NCBI RefSeq assembly: GCF_954871325.1
Contig: NC_088776.1
Location: 19,716,052 to 19,780,051, forward strand
Source: Gordionus sp. m RMFG-2023
Lineage: Eukaryota > Nematomorpha > Gordioida > Chordodea > Parachordodidae
Direction of reading: 5' to 3'
Length of the DNA stretch: 64,000 nt
Shown here in pieces: positions 34,206 to 45,321 of this stretch. A program made the translations under genes and the position numbers. Numbering within the stretch: position 1 is the stretch's first letter; each line of letters begins with the position of its first letter. A model generated the notes under the pieces. It had not been told where the DNA came from. It worked only from the letters and a program-made list of their open reading frames with translations, and made no database searches.

Positions 34206-34600
34206 TGTTATGAAATCTTAGGGAGATATTATTATTTTTATTTCTTTTATCTCTTTTTTGGATTGTTATTATTTTTTATTTTCTTTTATCGATTTTTTTG
34301 AATTGTGACTAAATTTTTTTTGACCAATTCTTGGAATTTGTATTTTTTGCAAAAAGATTTGTTTTTTGTTTTTTTTCTTAGAAAATGAAAAAAAAAATTG
34401 TATTTTTTTGAAAAAGATTTTGTTTTTTTCTTGGAAAATGAAAAATAAAAAAGTTGTATGAAAAATAATAAAATTGAAAAAAGAAAATCCATTCAGCATA
34501 AAGGAAATATAACATTATTTAAGATTACGTATATCTCGACTTAGAAATTCGGCGACTTAGAAATTCGGCGACTTAGAAATTCAACATAAGAAATTTAACA
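34206..34600 (+). repeat. Left LTR of element B (395 bp)
   Basis: Begins TGTTATGAAATCTTAGGG and ends AAATTTAACA. It has one extra copy of a short CGGCGACTTAGAAATTC repeat near its end compared with the right LTR. The A/T-rich middle generates spurious reading frames on the minus strand. Confidence 0.9.
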
Positions 34601-34699
34601 CTGGCGACGACACGGGCGACGAACAGAGGAATTAAAATTCGATATAAAAGTATCTAAGATGACACCATCGATTCCCATTAAAGATAACAGTGATTCTTT

Positions 34700-37600
34700 C
34701 TCAACATATCGTATTAAATTAGAAAAAGGGCAGCACTCGTATCTGCATTGTCCACCTATGACTTAAATAAGTAATTTTAAAATTCGCTCCGAAATCTATT
34801 AATAAAATTAAATATGACGATATGTTAGATTCTTTGATAGCTAACGAAAAAAAAATAGCACCATTGGAAAGTTTCCAATTTGTTAAACGTACCCAAAGAG
34901 AGGGAGAAACTAATTTAGAATTTTTAAATTCGTTAAAGGCTTTAGCATTGAAATGCAACTTCAAAGAGAAATATGAAAAAAATCTAAAAATGCAGATAAT
35001 CAACGGATTGGAGAGTAAAGAGATCAAAACAAAGTTATTATTAGAAGAGGACATAGAGTAGAGGAAATCGAAAAACTCCTCCGAACTATGGATTTGATAG
35101 AGGAAAAAGAAAAAGCGAAAGATACATTTTATTGTCAAGATGGAAAGGATCGATGCGAAGATAAAATAGAAAGTAATAAAATAAATTATATACAAGACAA
35201 TCAAAAGCGCAATAGTAATAATAATAGCCAGGAACGCTATAGGGACAATTATCCTTACCAGACAAGATTAGATAATAGATTTACTAGATATAATTATTAT
35301 ATTAACTCGAAGTATGGAAGGCATAATAATGATAACCCGCAGTACAATTATAATAATAATGATAACAAATATAATAATAATGTTAACAAATATAGTATTA
35401 ATGATAACAAATACTATCGATATAATTGGTACGATAACAATGAATATTATCATAAAAACAAATATCAATATTCTGATAAGATAAGGGCAAAGTAGAGCAC
35501 TAACAATAATAACTATAAATACAATGACAATCAATATTTCCAGACAAAAAAAACTTGCTTCAAATGCGGTAGTGAAACATCTGATTAAATCTTGCGATCA
35601 AAAAGGCAACGAGGAAGATATATCGTATATATACTCGATGGATATCGAATCTTGTAAAGAAAAATTCAAAGTCAATATAAGTATAGAGGATAAGGAAATA
35701 AACATGATCCTAGATACAGGAGCATCAGTATCAATTATTTCGTTAAAGACTTGGAATACAATCAACTTCGATAAAATGATTCGGGCACAAAATTAAGGAC
35801 GTACAAAGGTAACGAAATAGCCATTATAGGTAGCGTGGACGTGAAAGTTCAAATAAAAGATATCATAAAAAATCTAACTTTGGTTATAGTGAAATCTGAT
35901 GGACCATCATTGGTAGGCATTAACTGGCTGAAGGAATTTAGAGAATTAATACGGAAAGAATCAATATTAGGAGGGACCGAAGATGCATACGATAATAATA
36001 ATAATAATATATATTACATGGGACAAGAATTGAAAGCGGTAACGGAAAAATACATAACAATATTCGATAAAAAGTTAGGAAAATTGAACAATATGGAAGT
36101 CCATCTGAATATAAAAGACAATGCGACCCCAAAATTTTGAGCCCCTCGAAAAATTGCATATGCTTTAGAAGAAAAGGTTGATGAGGAACTAACAAAATGG
36201 ATCGAAAACGACGTAATAGAACCTATAAAGTATTCGGAATGGGCCAGTCCTCTGGTGCCCATAATTAAGCCCAACGGGAGTATAAGGCTTTGCGTAGACT
36301 ACAAAATAACTATAAATCCATGTATGATAGCTGATATATACCCTATCCCTAGAATTCAGAAAATATTTAATAAATTAAGAAAAGGGGAGAAGTTTTCAAC
36401 CATTGACTTTTCAAATGCATACCACCAAATAGTAATAGATTCTGATTCGAGGAAGTATTTAGCTATTAACACTCATAAAGGTTTGTTTCAATTCAAAAGA
36501 ATGCCATTCGGAATAACTCCGGCGTCAGCAATATTCCAAAGGACTATGGACCTAATTTTCGGGAAAATGACGGGAGTAGCATACTATATTGACGATCTAA
36601 TAATCACAGGTTCTTCGGATGAAGAGCATCTAAATAATCTAGAAAAAATATTCCAACGAATGGCGGAATTCGGTCTTAAAGCAAATTATGAAAAGAGTAT
36701 ATTTCTTAAAGAAAAAGTAAAATATATAGGTCACGTCATATCCAGTAGAGGTCTTATGCCCTCAGAGGAGAAGCTAGAAGCCATAAAGTATGCTCCAACT
36801 CCGGAGTCAGTTAATGAATTGCAGTCGTTATTTGGCCTCATGAATTATTACCATCGATTCATAAAAAAATTTTCAACGATCGCGGCACCCCTCTATGATT
36901 TATTAAAGAAAGGTAATACTTTCCTATGGACGGAAGAATGCAGATCAAGTATGGAAATTTTAAAGAAATGCTTGACCAATCCTCCAATAATCGTTCATTT
37001 TGATCAAGATAAAGAGATCCAACTCACTACGGATGCATCTATGAAAGGTGTAGGAGCCGTACCATCTCATACCGAAAAAGATGGATCCGAGAATCCCTTT
37101 TGCTTCACGGACACTATCAATGGCAGAAAAAAACTACTCAACTATCGAAAGGGAAGCATTAGGGCTCGTATTCCGAGTAAAGAAATTTTATGAATATTTA
37201 GTAGGTCAAACCTTTACAATATGGACCGACCATAAAGCACTTGTATATATATTCGGTAACAAAAGTTCGGCAAATATAACGTTACCACGATTGCTCAAAT
37301 GGGCTCTAATGCTAGGAGGGTACAGTTGCGAGATAAAATACAAGGCTGGTAAGGAAAACAAAGTGGCAGACGGACTCTCAAGATGCCCAATGGAAGATAA
37401 TACCAGAGATCATAATGAAGAAATATATTTTATAAACGAGTATCCAATATCAGCAGATTAAATTCGAAAAAAACTAGAAAACGACGATACGTTAAAAAAG
37501 GTAAAGGAGAGTATAAAAACTCAATTCAAGTTAAAAGATGACAATATATTAAAACAATATGAAATGTGCAAAAACAATTTATGGGAAAAAGATGGATGTT

Positions 37601-38400
37601 TATATAAAGGGGAAAGAATAATAATTCCAACAGAATTGTGGAAAAAAATACTAGTGGTCATCAAGAAATCGTCAGAATGAAAAGCTTAGCCAGGCGATAT
37701 GTATGGTGGCCCGGAATCGACCGTGAAATAGAAGAACTATGCCGTAAATGCGAATCGTGTAATACATGGGCAAACAATCCTCCAAAAGTACTTGATCACC
37801 ATTGAGAGAAACCGCCAAGACCGTGGCAAAGAGTTCATATAGATTTCGCAGGACCGTTCAAAATCACCATGTGGCTAATATTGGTAGACGCTTTCACCAA
37901 ATGGGTTGAGGTAAAAGGAATGAAGACCACCACATCAAAGAGAACCATGGGGGTATTAGGTGAAATATTTTCTAGATGGGGATATCCGGAATCGTTAGTA
38001 TCGGATAACGGATCGCAATTTTCTAGTAATTCATTCAAAGAATATTGCAAGAGACATAGAATAAACCACATACTGACCCCTCCTTACCACCTGAGCTCCA
38101 ACGGAGAGGCGGAACGGATGGTGAGAACAGTTAAAACTGCCATGGAGAAAAATGCAACCAATAACAAGTACGATAATTTAAACGAATTCTTATTAGCTTA
38201 TAGAAACACCCAGCATACAACTAAGGGACAAACCCCAGCACAGATGATGTTTGGACGGAATGCTCGGAATCATCTTGAAATGATTAAAGAAACCCATGAG
38301 AGCAAACAAGACGATACGCACGCAGATCAAAGAGGTACATTTTTCAAGATAGGACAATCAGTATGGACGAAAACTTATAGTGACAAAGTAAAGTAAATCA
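34700..38400 (+). mobile_element. Internal region of element B: gag, protease, RT, RNase H, integrase remnants
   Basis: The order gag-PR-RT-RH-IN is the Ty3/gypsy order (in Ty1/copia the integrase precedes RT). Recognisable signatures include DTGAS (protease), the VDYK and YIDDL segments (RT), TDASMKGVGAV and WTDHKAL (RNase H), HIDFAGP and SDNGSQF...GEAERM (integrase core). The nearest relative in the window is element A, whose integrase reads HIDLTGP. No envelope-like gene was seen. Confidence 0.85.
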
Positions 38401-38510
38401 AGGGGACTATAGTGGGCCAATCGGGGAAGTTCATATATACTGTGGATACCGCTAAGGGCCAGTGGAAGAGACATAAGGATCAAATTAGAAAATCTTTTTT
38501 AAAAAGGAGA

Positions 38511-38876
38511 TGTTATGAAATCTTAGGGAGATATTATTATTTTTATTTCCTTTATCGATTTTTTGGATTGTTATTATTTTTTATTTTCTTTTATCGATTT
38601 TTTTGAGTTGTGACTAGTATTTTTTTTGACCAATTCTTGGAATTTGTATTTTTTGGAAAAAGATTTGTTTTTTGTTTTTTTTCTTAGAAAATGAAAAAAA
38701 AATTGTATTTTTTTGAAAAAGATTTTGTTTTTTTTCTTGGAAAATGAAAAATAAAAAAGTTGTATGAAAAATAATAAAATTGAAAAAAGAAAATCCATTC
38801 AGCATTAAGGAAATATAACATTATTTAAGATTACGTAAATCTCGACTTAGAAATTCGGCGACTTAGAAATTTAACA
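38511..38876 (+). repeat. Right LTR of element B (366 bp)
   Basis: Matches the left LTR over its full length apart from a short length difference near the end and scattered substitutions. It is preceded by the purine-rich AAAAAGGAGA, a plausible polypurine tract. Element A resumes immediately after it. Confidence 0.9.
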
Positions 38877-40037
38877 GAAACGATCAATGATAGCAATCTA
38901 AAAGAGATCATTAAATTAATTAAAAATCAATGGCATATTGATAATATGAATAATTATTCGGAAAGTTTAAAAAAATTCATCTCAATTAAAGATAATATTT
39001 CTTTCGAAGAAGGAATATTATTTTATAATGATAGAATCATGATAACCTAAAAAAGGAGATTTTGAATATTATCTATCAAGGACATTCTGGGATAGTGGGG
39101 ATGAAATCTTTATGCAGATACTATGTCTTTTGGACAAATCTTGATCATGATGTTGAAGAGTTCGTTAAAAGCTGCAAGAGTTGTCAGGAAGGAAGAGCGG
39201 GAGCCAGAGAAGTGCCGTTATACAATTGAAACATTCCTACCCGAACTCGGGAACGAATACACATTGATTTGACAGGCCCCGTATCTGGAAAGTATTGGAT
39301 AATTTACGTAGACGCTTACACCAAATGGGTTGAAGTTACATTTTTGACACATATTAATTCGACGAGTGTATTAATAATATGCGTAATTATTTCGCTAGAT
39401 TTGGTTTACCTCGTTACATTGTCTCAGATAAACTCAGTTTACTGGATCTGAATTCAAAACGTTTCTTTTTAAAAACAATATATAACATTTTAGATCGGCC
39501 CCTTATAGCCCAAAATCGAAGGTTTTGCTGAGCATTATATACGTACGATAAAGACGCGTTTCTATGCTGGAAGGAGAGGTGGAACTCCGGACCAGTTAAA
39601 TTTAGCGAATGTTTTAATTACTCACCGAAATACTCTAAATGCAACTACCGGTAAATCCCCTGCAATGATGTTTGGAAGGCCCCTCAAGACAATGTTAGAC
39701 CAATGGAAATTATCTACGAGAGAAAGGACTAAAAACGTGTTATGGAAACAAAAATATTATAAAGATCGGAACGTTGAGCCCCGTGAATTTGAAGATAAAC
39801 TAAAGGTTTGGGTAGAATGGCAGAAGGGATAGTGGTTCAACGGAAAAGTGCAATATTGTATTATGTTGAGTCTGAGGGCATTGTAAAAAATAAGCATGCC
39901 GACCAACTGAGAGATTACCCATAACAATGACTGAGGATTTGGACATTGCAGAACATAATGGAAATAACTCTAGAAAAAAAGAGTTTCGAAACCTCCATTA
40001 CCTTATTATGATGAATTCAATTTATAGTGAGGAGAAC

Positions 40038-40185
40038 TGTAATGTAATAATATAAATATAAATTGATTTTGTTAATTTGCTTTTAAGCTACAATTTATTA
40101 TAATAAACAAAATAGAAAAACATATAAATATATTTTATTATATTAAATAAATCACTTTTATATTATTTATTTCGAATTCATTTCA
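40038..40185 (+). repeat. Right LTR of element A
   Basis: Starts TGTAATGTAATAATATAAAT and ends AATTCATTTCA, closely matching 31446-31590. It marks the right boundary of the nested LTR cluster. Confidence 0.75.
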
Positions 40186-41106
40186 GCAAATATTTCAACC
40201 TCAATGTCCAGCAGTTCAAACTTAAAAAAGCGCCTGATGGTAAAAAGGTGAATAATATATTATTATTTTAAACATTACTTTAATAATAGAATATTAAATC
40301 ATAGGTATGATAAAATAACCATTAAAAAGAAGTATTCTTTCATAATATTTTGAAAATCTTAATATTGAAATTAAAATATAAGCAATTAAATTATATTATC
40401 GTATAGGAGTGGGAACCAACATTAAAAACCCAAGATTAACAAAATATTGTTATTGGTTCAAAATAATATATTGAGTTTAAAATATATCTTCTATTCTTTG
40501 TTTTAGTATTGCTATTGGTTTAATTTCTTTAAAAAATAAAATGTGATTTTAAAAAACCTTGTTTAAATAAATTTGTATTTTTAAAATATAAATATATTAT
40601 AAAAAAACTATGAAGTTATTGTTTTAGAGAACTGAATTTAGATATTTTTCCTGATTCCTTCTTAAATAATAATTCTGAATTCTGATAAGATAAAAAATTG
40701 AAAAATGATGTTTCGCTATCATAATTTCAATTTTTAAAGTTTTACAATAAGTTTAGTGAGGGATTAAAAAATGCAATTGAATTTTTAAAAGATTTATCTT
40801 CAATTATTGAAAAAGTTAAGTTATTTTAAAAAAATTAAGGAATTTATAGTATTTTAATTAAAAAAATATAGATTGTATATTCTTTAAAAATGAAAGAGAT
40901 TATTGAACATTTGAATAGTAATAAAAAAAATTGGAGCCAATCAATTAACACGATACAGAATACTTCTATATCAAGGATAAAAATACCACAATCAGCTGTT
41001 GATGAATAAATAATTTTTATAATTGAAGAATTACAACCATTTTCAATTGTAGAAACTAGAAAGCACTGCAATTTTTAATATTATCAAAAAATTGCAGCCA
41101 ACTAAA

Positions 41107-41306
41107 AATGTGATTTTTAAAAACGGCTAACTCACTATTTTAGCCAAAGAAATATTGCCTAAGGCTCTATATCTCGCTAATAGATATCTAGACATTTGTG
41201 CCACCTATGAGCAAAATCTTCAGGCTTGACTTATATTTTACTGGATAAAATATTGAGTTAGCCGTTTTTAAAAATCGACTCAAATCGAGCCGTTTAACAA
41301 CACTAA
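41107..41306. mobile_element. MITE inserted in the hAT remnant
   Basis: Inverted arms of 31 bp, GATTTTTAAAAACGGCTAAC... at 41112-41142 and its complement at 41246-41276, differ at about one base. The right end continues to AGTGTTGTTAAACGGC read on the minus strand, the same start as the 19.0 kb tandem repeat. Copies or partial copies occur at 29.7 kb and about 56.86 kb. The host transposase reading resumes on the far side. Confidence 0.65.
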
Positions 41307-42212
41307 ATCTAGGTATTATACCCTCGTATTAAAAATTAACAAAGCATATGATACCATGGCAAAGAAATTAGTGGATTTATTATGTAACCCAAAAATTGTC
41401 TGTAAACTATAGATTCTTTGTTAGCATATCATAGATATATAAAATATATAATTTATAGATTAATAATATTGTTTTTTAAAAAAGTTATTAATTAGGGATG
41501 ATGGTATACTGGCTACACCCAGACACTTTTGAGAGAGTTACAACCAGACCAGCTTAGCTTGTAAAAGACTAAACCAAAAACACACATTTGATTATATAGC
41601 AAAAATAATCTTTGAAATTTTTACCATTAAGATACAGAATAAAGTGACTAAATGTATTACCGAAATGCTAGAAATTATATAAAAGTTTTCAAAAAAAAAA
41701 TTATATTATATTTATTAAAAATTTATTAGAGTATATGAACAAGGAATTAGTAATGTATACTTACCTACACATTATTCGTGTTCAGCACTCACTTTAAATC
41801 TCAATGCAAGTGTTGATAGTAATGATTCCATTTTAAAATATTTTCAAAGCTATTGTAGAATAAACAAGGGCAATCATAAAACTGTGCAGAATAAGATATC
41901 TGATTATACCGATTATAACAAGATGGAACTTTTTTTTATAACTTCATGAAATTAATAGTCTTATTAAGGAGAATTGAAAATTTGACGAATCTTGTGATAA
42001 ATCTGAATTATAGAGATTTTCAGATAAAGATAAGTCGTTCATGGATGAATATTTTATGGTTAGTGCTAATTAAGAAATATGATATGTATATATATAAGAT
42101 TTTATAGGTTATGGACCGATTGCTACGACTCTTTCAATTTTAGAGAGGGAAGAAAAAGGCATTTGGGATATCTCACTCCCACCATAACTATTATCTATAT
42201 TATAATTTTCCG

Positions 42213-42315
42213 ATGTCCTCACTACGTCATCGTGACGTCATGTCATCGCTACGTCATGTCATCGCTACTTCATGTCATCGCTACTTCATGTCATCGCTAC
42301 GTCATGACTCATACG
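42213..42315. repeat. 16-bp minisatellite with CRE-like TACGTCA core
   Basis: About five units of the form ATCGCTACNTCATGTC, preceded by one CGTGACGTCATGTC that contains the perfect palindrome TGACGTCA (42233-42240), the consensus binding site of CREB/ATF factors. It is in frame over its length, so it yields a meaningless repetitive translation. Confidence 0.75.
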
Positions 42316-42317
42316 TG

Positions 42318-42392
42318 TTTATTCGTTATTTTATTTGTTTATTTTATTTGTTTATTTTGTTTGTTTATTTTATTTGTTTATTTTATACAAAC
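42318..42392. repeat. TTTATTTG/TTTGTTTA microsatellite
   Basis: Runs of TTTATTTGTTTATTTT repeated about four to five times directly after the 16-bp minisatellite and before the LTR of element C. Confidence 0.75.
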
Positions 42393-42464
42393 AGATGATG
42401 CTATCAACAGTCTTAATTTATTTTTAAATAGATAATATTTTTTATTATTTTTAACGATTATTAC

Positions 42465-43360
42465 TGTTATGAAATCTTAGGGAGATATTATTATTTTTAT
42501 TTCTTTTATCGATTTTTTAGATTGTTATTATTTTTTATTTTCTTTTATCGATTTTTTTGAATTGTTATTAATTTTTTTTTGACCAATTCTTGGAATTTGT
42601 ATTTTTTGAAAAAGATTTTGTTTTTTTCTTAGAAAATGAAAAATAAAAATGTTATATGAATAAAATTGAAAAAAGAAAATCCATTCAGCATTATGGAAAG
42701 ATAACATTATTTAAGATTAAGTAAATCTCGACTTAGAAATTTGGCGACTTAGAAATTAAACATAATAAATTTAACAGTGGCGACATGATAAGAACCCAGG
42801 TAAACGGATTGAAAAAAAGTAGCCGCAATAAGTTATTAAAATAATAGAGATTCTTTCGCTAAATAATATTTTAAAAAATATGTGAATAATTGTGAAACTT
42901 CTAAAAAAAATATTTATTAACGATGACATTAACAAAACAATTCGGAGAAAATTTTACCAATTATATTCTAAGACTTGAAGCGCATTTTGCGGCAAACAAT
43001 ATTACAGATGAAAAAAAGAAAAAAGCGATAATTATTCTCTCATTACAATCCAGCGATATATATATTCTAGCCCAAAAAGCTGCGCCGAAAAATATGATGG
43101 ATCTAAAGTATTATGATATGTTAAATATTTTAAAGGGGAAGGAAGTATGTTATATTCTCGCGATGACCATGAAATTTATTCTCAAAAATTTGAAGATAGT
43201 TTAATTATTAAAATAAAACACGAATACAAAAATGATAATAAGGTCAACGAAATGGATAAAGGAAACGAAAAATTCCTGGGAAAAGCACTCCACTCAAAAA
43301 AATTACCAGATTTTATGCCTTGTAATATTAAAACTTTAAAAAATGGCTTTTAGTAATTTC
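42465..43360 (+). mobile_element. LTR plus gag remnant C, Ty3/gypsy fossil of the B family
   Basis: An LTR at 42465-42776 (312 bp) starts TGTTATGAAATC and ends AAATTTAACA like those of element B, but is shorter in the middle. It is followed by a GTGGCGACA primer-site-like sequence and a gag-like segment (about 42.9-43.35 kb, TLTKQFGENFTNYILRLEAH). No protease, RT, integrase or right LTR was found, so it is a truncated, broken copy inside the hAT remnant. Confidence 0.7.
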
Positions 43361-44146
43361 AAGTTTGTAAGCCGCGTATTAATTCAATCCTGGAAGGCAT
43401 AAATAAAATGTTTATAGTTCAAATATTGCTTACAATTTATATTATGATTATCTTTTATTTTCAATAGATTCAAACATATATATAATGAATATATTTATAT
43501 CCGCAATGAGTCACCCACTATTTGAATTGGATTGACCCATCTAAAATTAGAGGTCAACAAAGGAAGAATGTTATGTTAGAACCTATTTCCAGTTGAGAAA
43601 AGATCTCGATAAAGAAAGAGCAGACTTAATTCCTTTATCCACACATACCAGAATATTTTCTGATAAAGATAAATATTTATTGATGAGAAAATGAATGAAG
43701 ATCCTTGTGAAGATAATCTATTAAGCTTTTTTCAAAATAAAGATAATTCTTTAAATATTTTTAATAAATTGCCCGTATTAAAATTTTTATTTATTAAATA
43801 TAATTCAACTATCTATCATTTGCGCCAATTGAACGTGTGTTTAGCACAATAGCACGGCGAAAGCTGTGTTGAGCACTAAACGCTCTTGTTTGTCTGATCA
43901 AGATTTTGAAAATCAGTTGATAAAAAAAAGATGTTATGAATAATATATTAATTATTTTTGTATAATTTTATAATATTATATATTGTAGAAAAAGAAAAAT
44001 TTTTTTTTGTATATAGTATTTAATTTTTTAAATAACTAATAATTTTTTGAATAGTCAGTAACGCGCGTTTCTTTTTTAAAAAGATTACGAGTAACAATAA
44101 CATGTATCATTTTTGTAGTAACGTTTATAGCACTAACCTTAATACG

Positions 44147-44505
44147 TGATATAAGGCGCTTCTGCCCTCTAGCGTTGAAGGTTCAACAGAGCTACGCTAG
44201 GTTTTCCTCATTTCCATCTAATTGGAAAAATTTAATTTGGGTATAAAAGTAAAAATATGAGGAGCCCTCTACACGTTTGTGGGCAAGCCGCACGTACTTG
44301 TAGGCACAAAACCTCTATAGGCTTATTAAAAAGGAGTGGGGCAAAAAAAAGAGCCTATACCTGAGAACTACAGTATAATTTAATTACTTTAAAGGTGGGT
44401 AATTGCTGATTTTAAGCATTATTTATTTAGTGTAAGTTATAAATACTATCAATATTGAGATATAATGTTCATAGAATCTGTAAATAAATATGATTAAAAT
44501 AAAAT
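44147..44505 (+). repeat. ~370-bp dispersed repeat, copy 1 (upstream of SHPRH)
   Basis: Very similar over its whole length to 61344-61721, in the same orientation. Shared blocks include CAACAGAGCTACGCTAGG, CCTCTACACGTTT, GGGCAAGCCGCACGTACTTG, AAAGAGCCTAT and GTTCATAGAATCTG. Both copies end in an A-rich GATTAAA tail. It is GC-richer than its surroundings. There is no reading frame and no clear RNA polymerase III box. A SINE-like or MITE element is possible, but I do not recognise it. Confidence 0.65.
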
Positions 44506-45016
44506 AATATTTACCGTTCTATCACTTCAAATTTTCCACCGGATGAAACCGCACCCAAAAAACCAAACTAACCTTAATGAATAATATGTTTCTCTACTTA
44601 TAATTGGCATTAATTATTGACATCTCTCCCACATGAAAAGAAAATTGATATGATCTGATGATAATCCAAATTACTCGGGTATAGGTTAGGGTCTATATAT
44701 AACTCAGAATCTTATAATATATTGTTATCTTCTATAGATTATATTCTAAATGATGTATATGATGTTTTTTTAGGAATGATAATTATAAGGTAAATACTAA
44801 TTACTAAGTAAACATCCTTATAGATAGGTATAAAGGAGGACAAGAGCCTAAAGAATATTGAATTATATTATGACTCTCGAGATAGTCATTAATTATTAAA
44901 CAAATTTGATTATGCTAAAAATTTTAACTATTTTTAGATATATTAAAAATAATAGTAATTATATATTTAATATTTTAAATATTATATTAACTAAGTTTAG
45001 CCATATCATCTAATAA

Positions 45017-45321
45017 ATGTATAAAATAAATGTTGATAAAATATACTCATTAATTAAAGAATATCAGTGTACATATAAGAACTGCCTTGAAAAAATGAAA
45101 GACTGGGAATTAAGATTAATAAATTTGAATACCTTTATATCTACTTTGAGAAATTATCAAGTTGAAAGTACTTTATGGATGTTGAATAGGGAATTGGATA
45201 ACTTGGACTCTTATATATTTACATATTTTGATAAGCAGGGAACTTTACCTATTAATCCTCTATATAAATCTCTAGTTCTACCTCAAAATCAGTTCCTATA
45301 TTATAATCCTAAAAATGGAAA
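45017..45321 (+). other. SHPRH exon 1
   Basis: Residues 1-101 plus two bases, including LRNYQVESTLWML and LYYNPKNGK, which match the region just before motif I in vertebrate SHPRH. The donor reads GGAAA/gtatat. Two TAA codons immediately precede the ATG in frame. Confidence 0.8.

Larger units (their letters stand above)
34206..38876 (+). mobile_element. Ty3/gypsy LTR retrotransposon fossil B, inserted in A
   Basis: 4.67-kb element with LTRs starting TGTTATGAAATC and ending AAATTTAACA. A TGGCGACGA primer-site-like sequence follows the left LTR. Parts: gag (about 34.7-35.55 kb, Asn/Tyr-rich toward its end), protease with a DTGAS motif (about 35.6-35.95 kb), reverse transcriptase with YIDD (about 36.05-37.0 kb), RNase H (about 37.0-37.45 kb), integrase with zinc-binding region and D,D35E-type core (about 37.65-38.4 kb). 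The flanking bases GAAAT and GAAAC may be a slightly decayed 5-bp target duplication. The two LTRs differ by only a few percent plus one short length difference, so it is much younger than A. It is broken, with roughly five visible interruptions. The integrase reads HIDFAGP, as in Mag-like gypsy lineages (from memory). Confidence 0.88.
31446..40185 (+). mobile_element. Ty3/gypsy LTR retrotransposon fossil A (interrupted by element B)
   Basis: Bounded by short related LTRs of about 145-148 bp at 31446-31590 and 40038-40185, both ending AATTCATTTCA. A TTGGCGACGA-like primer site follows the left LTR. Parts in order: gag with a CCHC knuckle (about 31.95-32.5 kb), protease-like segment (about 32.5-32.75 kb), reverse transcriptase and RNase H (about 32.75-34.15 kb), then after the inserted element B the integrase with its zinc-binding and catalytic-core segments (about 38.9-39.9 kb). 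Without B it would be about 4 kb. It is old, with well over ten breaks, and no target duplication could be recognised. Confidence 0.8.
40740..43940 (+). mobile_element. Decayed hAT transposase copy, split by a MITE and an LTR element
   Basis: Pieces match the better-preserved hAT at 62164-64000. About 40985-41100 reads IIEELQPFSIVE (compare NSIQPFSVVE there). About 41500-41650 has CKRLNQKHTFDYIAKI (compare CKRMTGSHSYDKIAK). About 43790-43930 has the hATC dimerisation motif APIERVFSTIARRKL. Between these lie a MITE (41107-41306), a minisatellite and the LTR/gag remnant C. There are many stops and shifts, so it is an old dead DNA transposon. Confidence 0.6.

Noticed and set aside
34269-34499. 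Phe/Lys-rich open frames on the minus strand (repeated at 38574-38805)
   Set aside because: They lie wholly inside the two LTRs of element B and arise from its T/A-rich middle; the duplication follows from the LTR pair.
42079-42435. Repetitive open frame reading HVIATSCHRY units
   Set aside because: Produced by a 16-bp minisatellite and a TTTATTTG microsatellite; no real gene structure.
44147-44505. Possibility that the ~370-bp repeat is a known snRNA, SRP RNA or RNase P gene
   Set aside because: None of the conserved sequence boxes I know for U1-U6, U3, 7SL, 5S or RNase P could be found in either copy.
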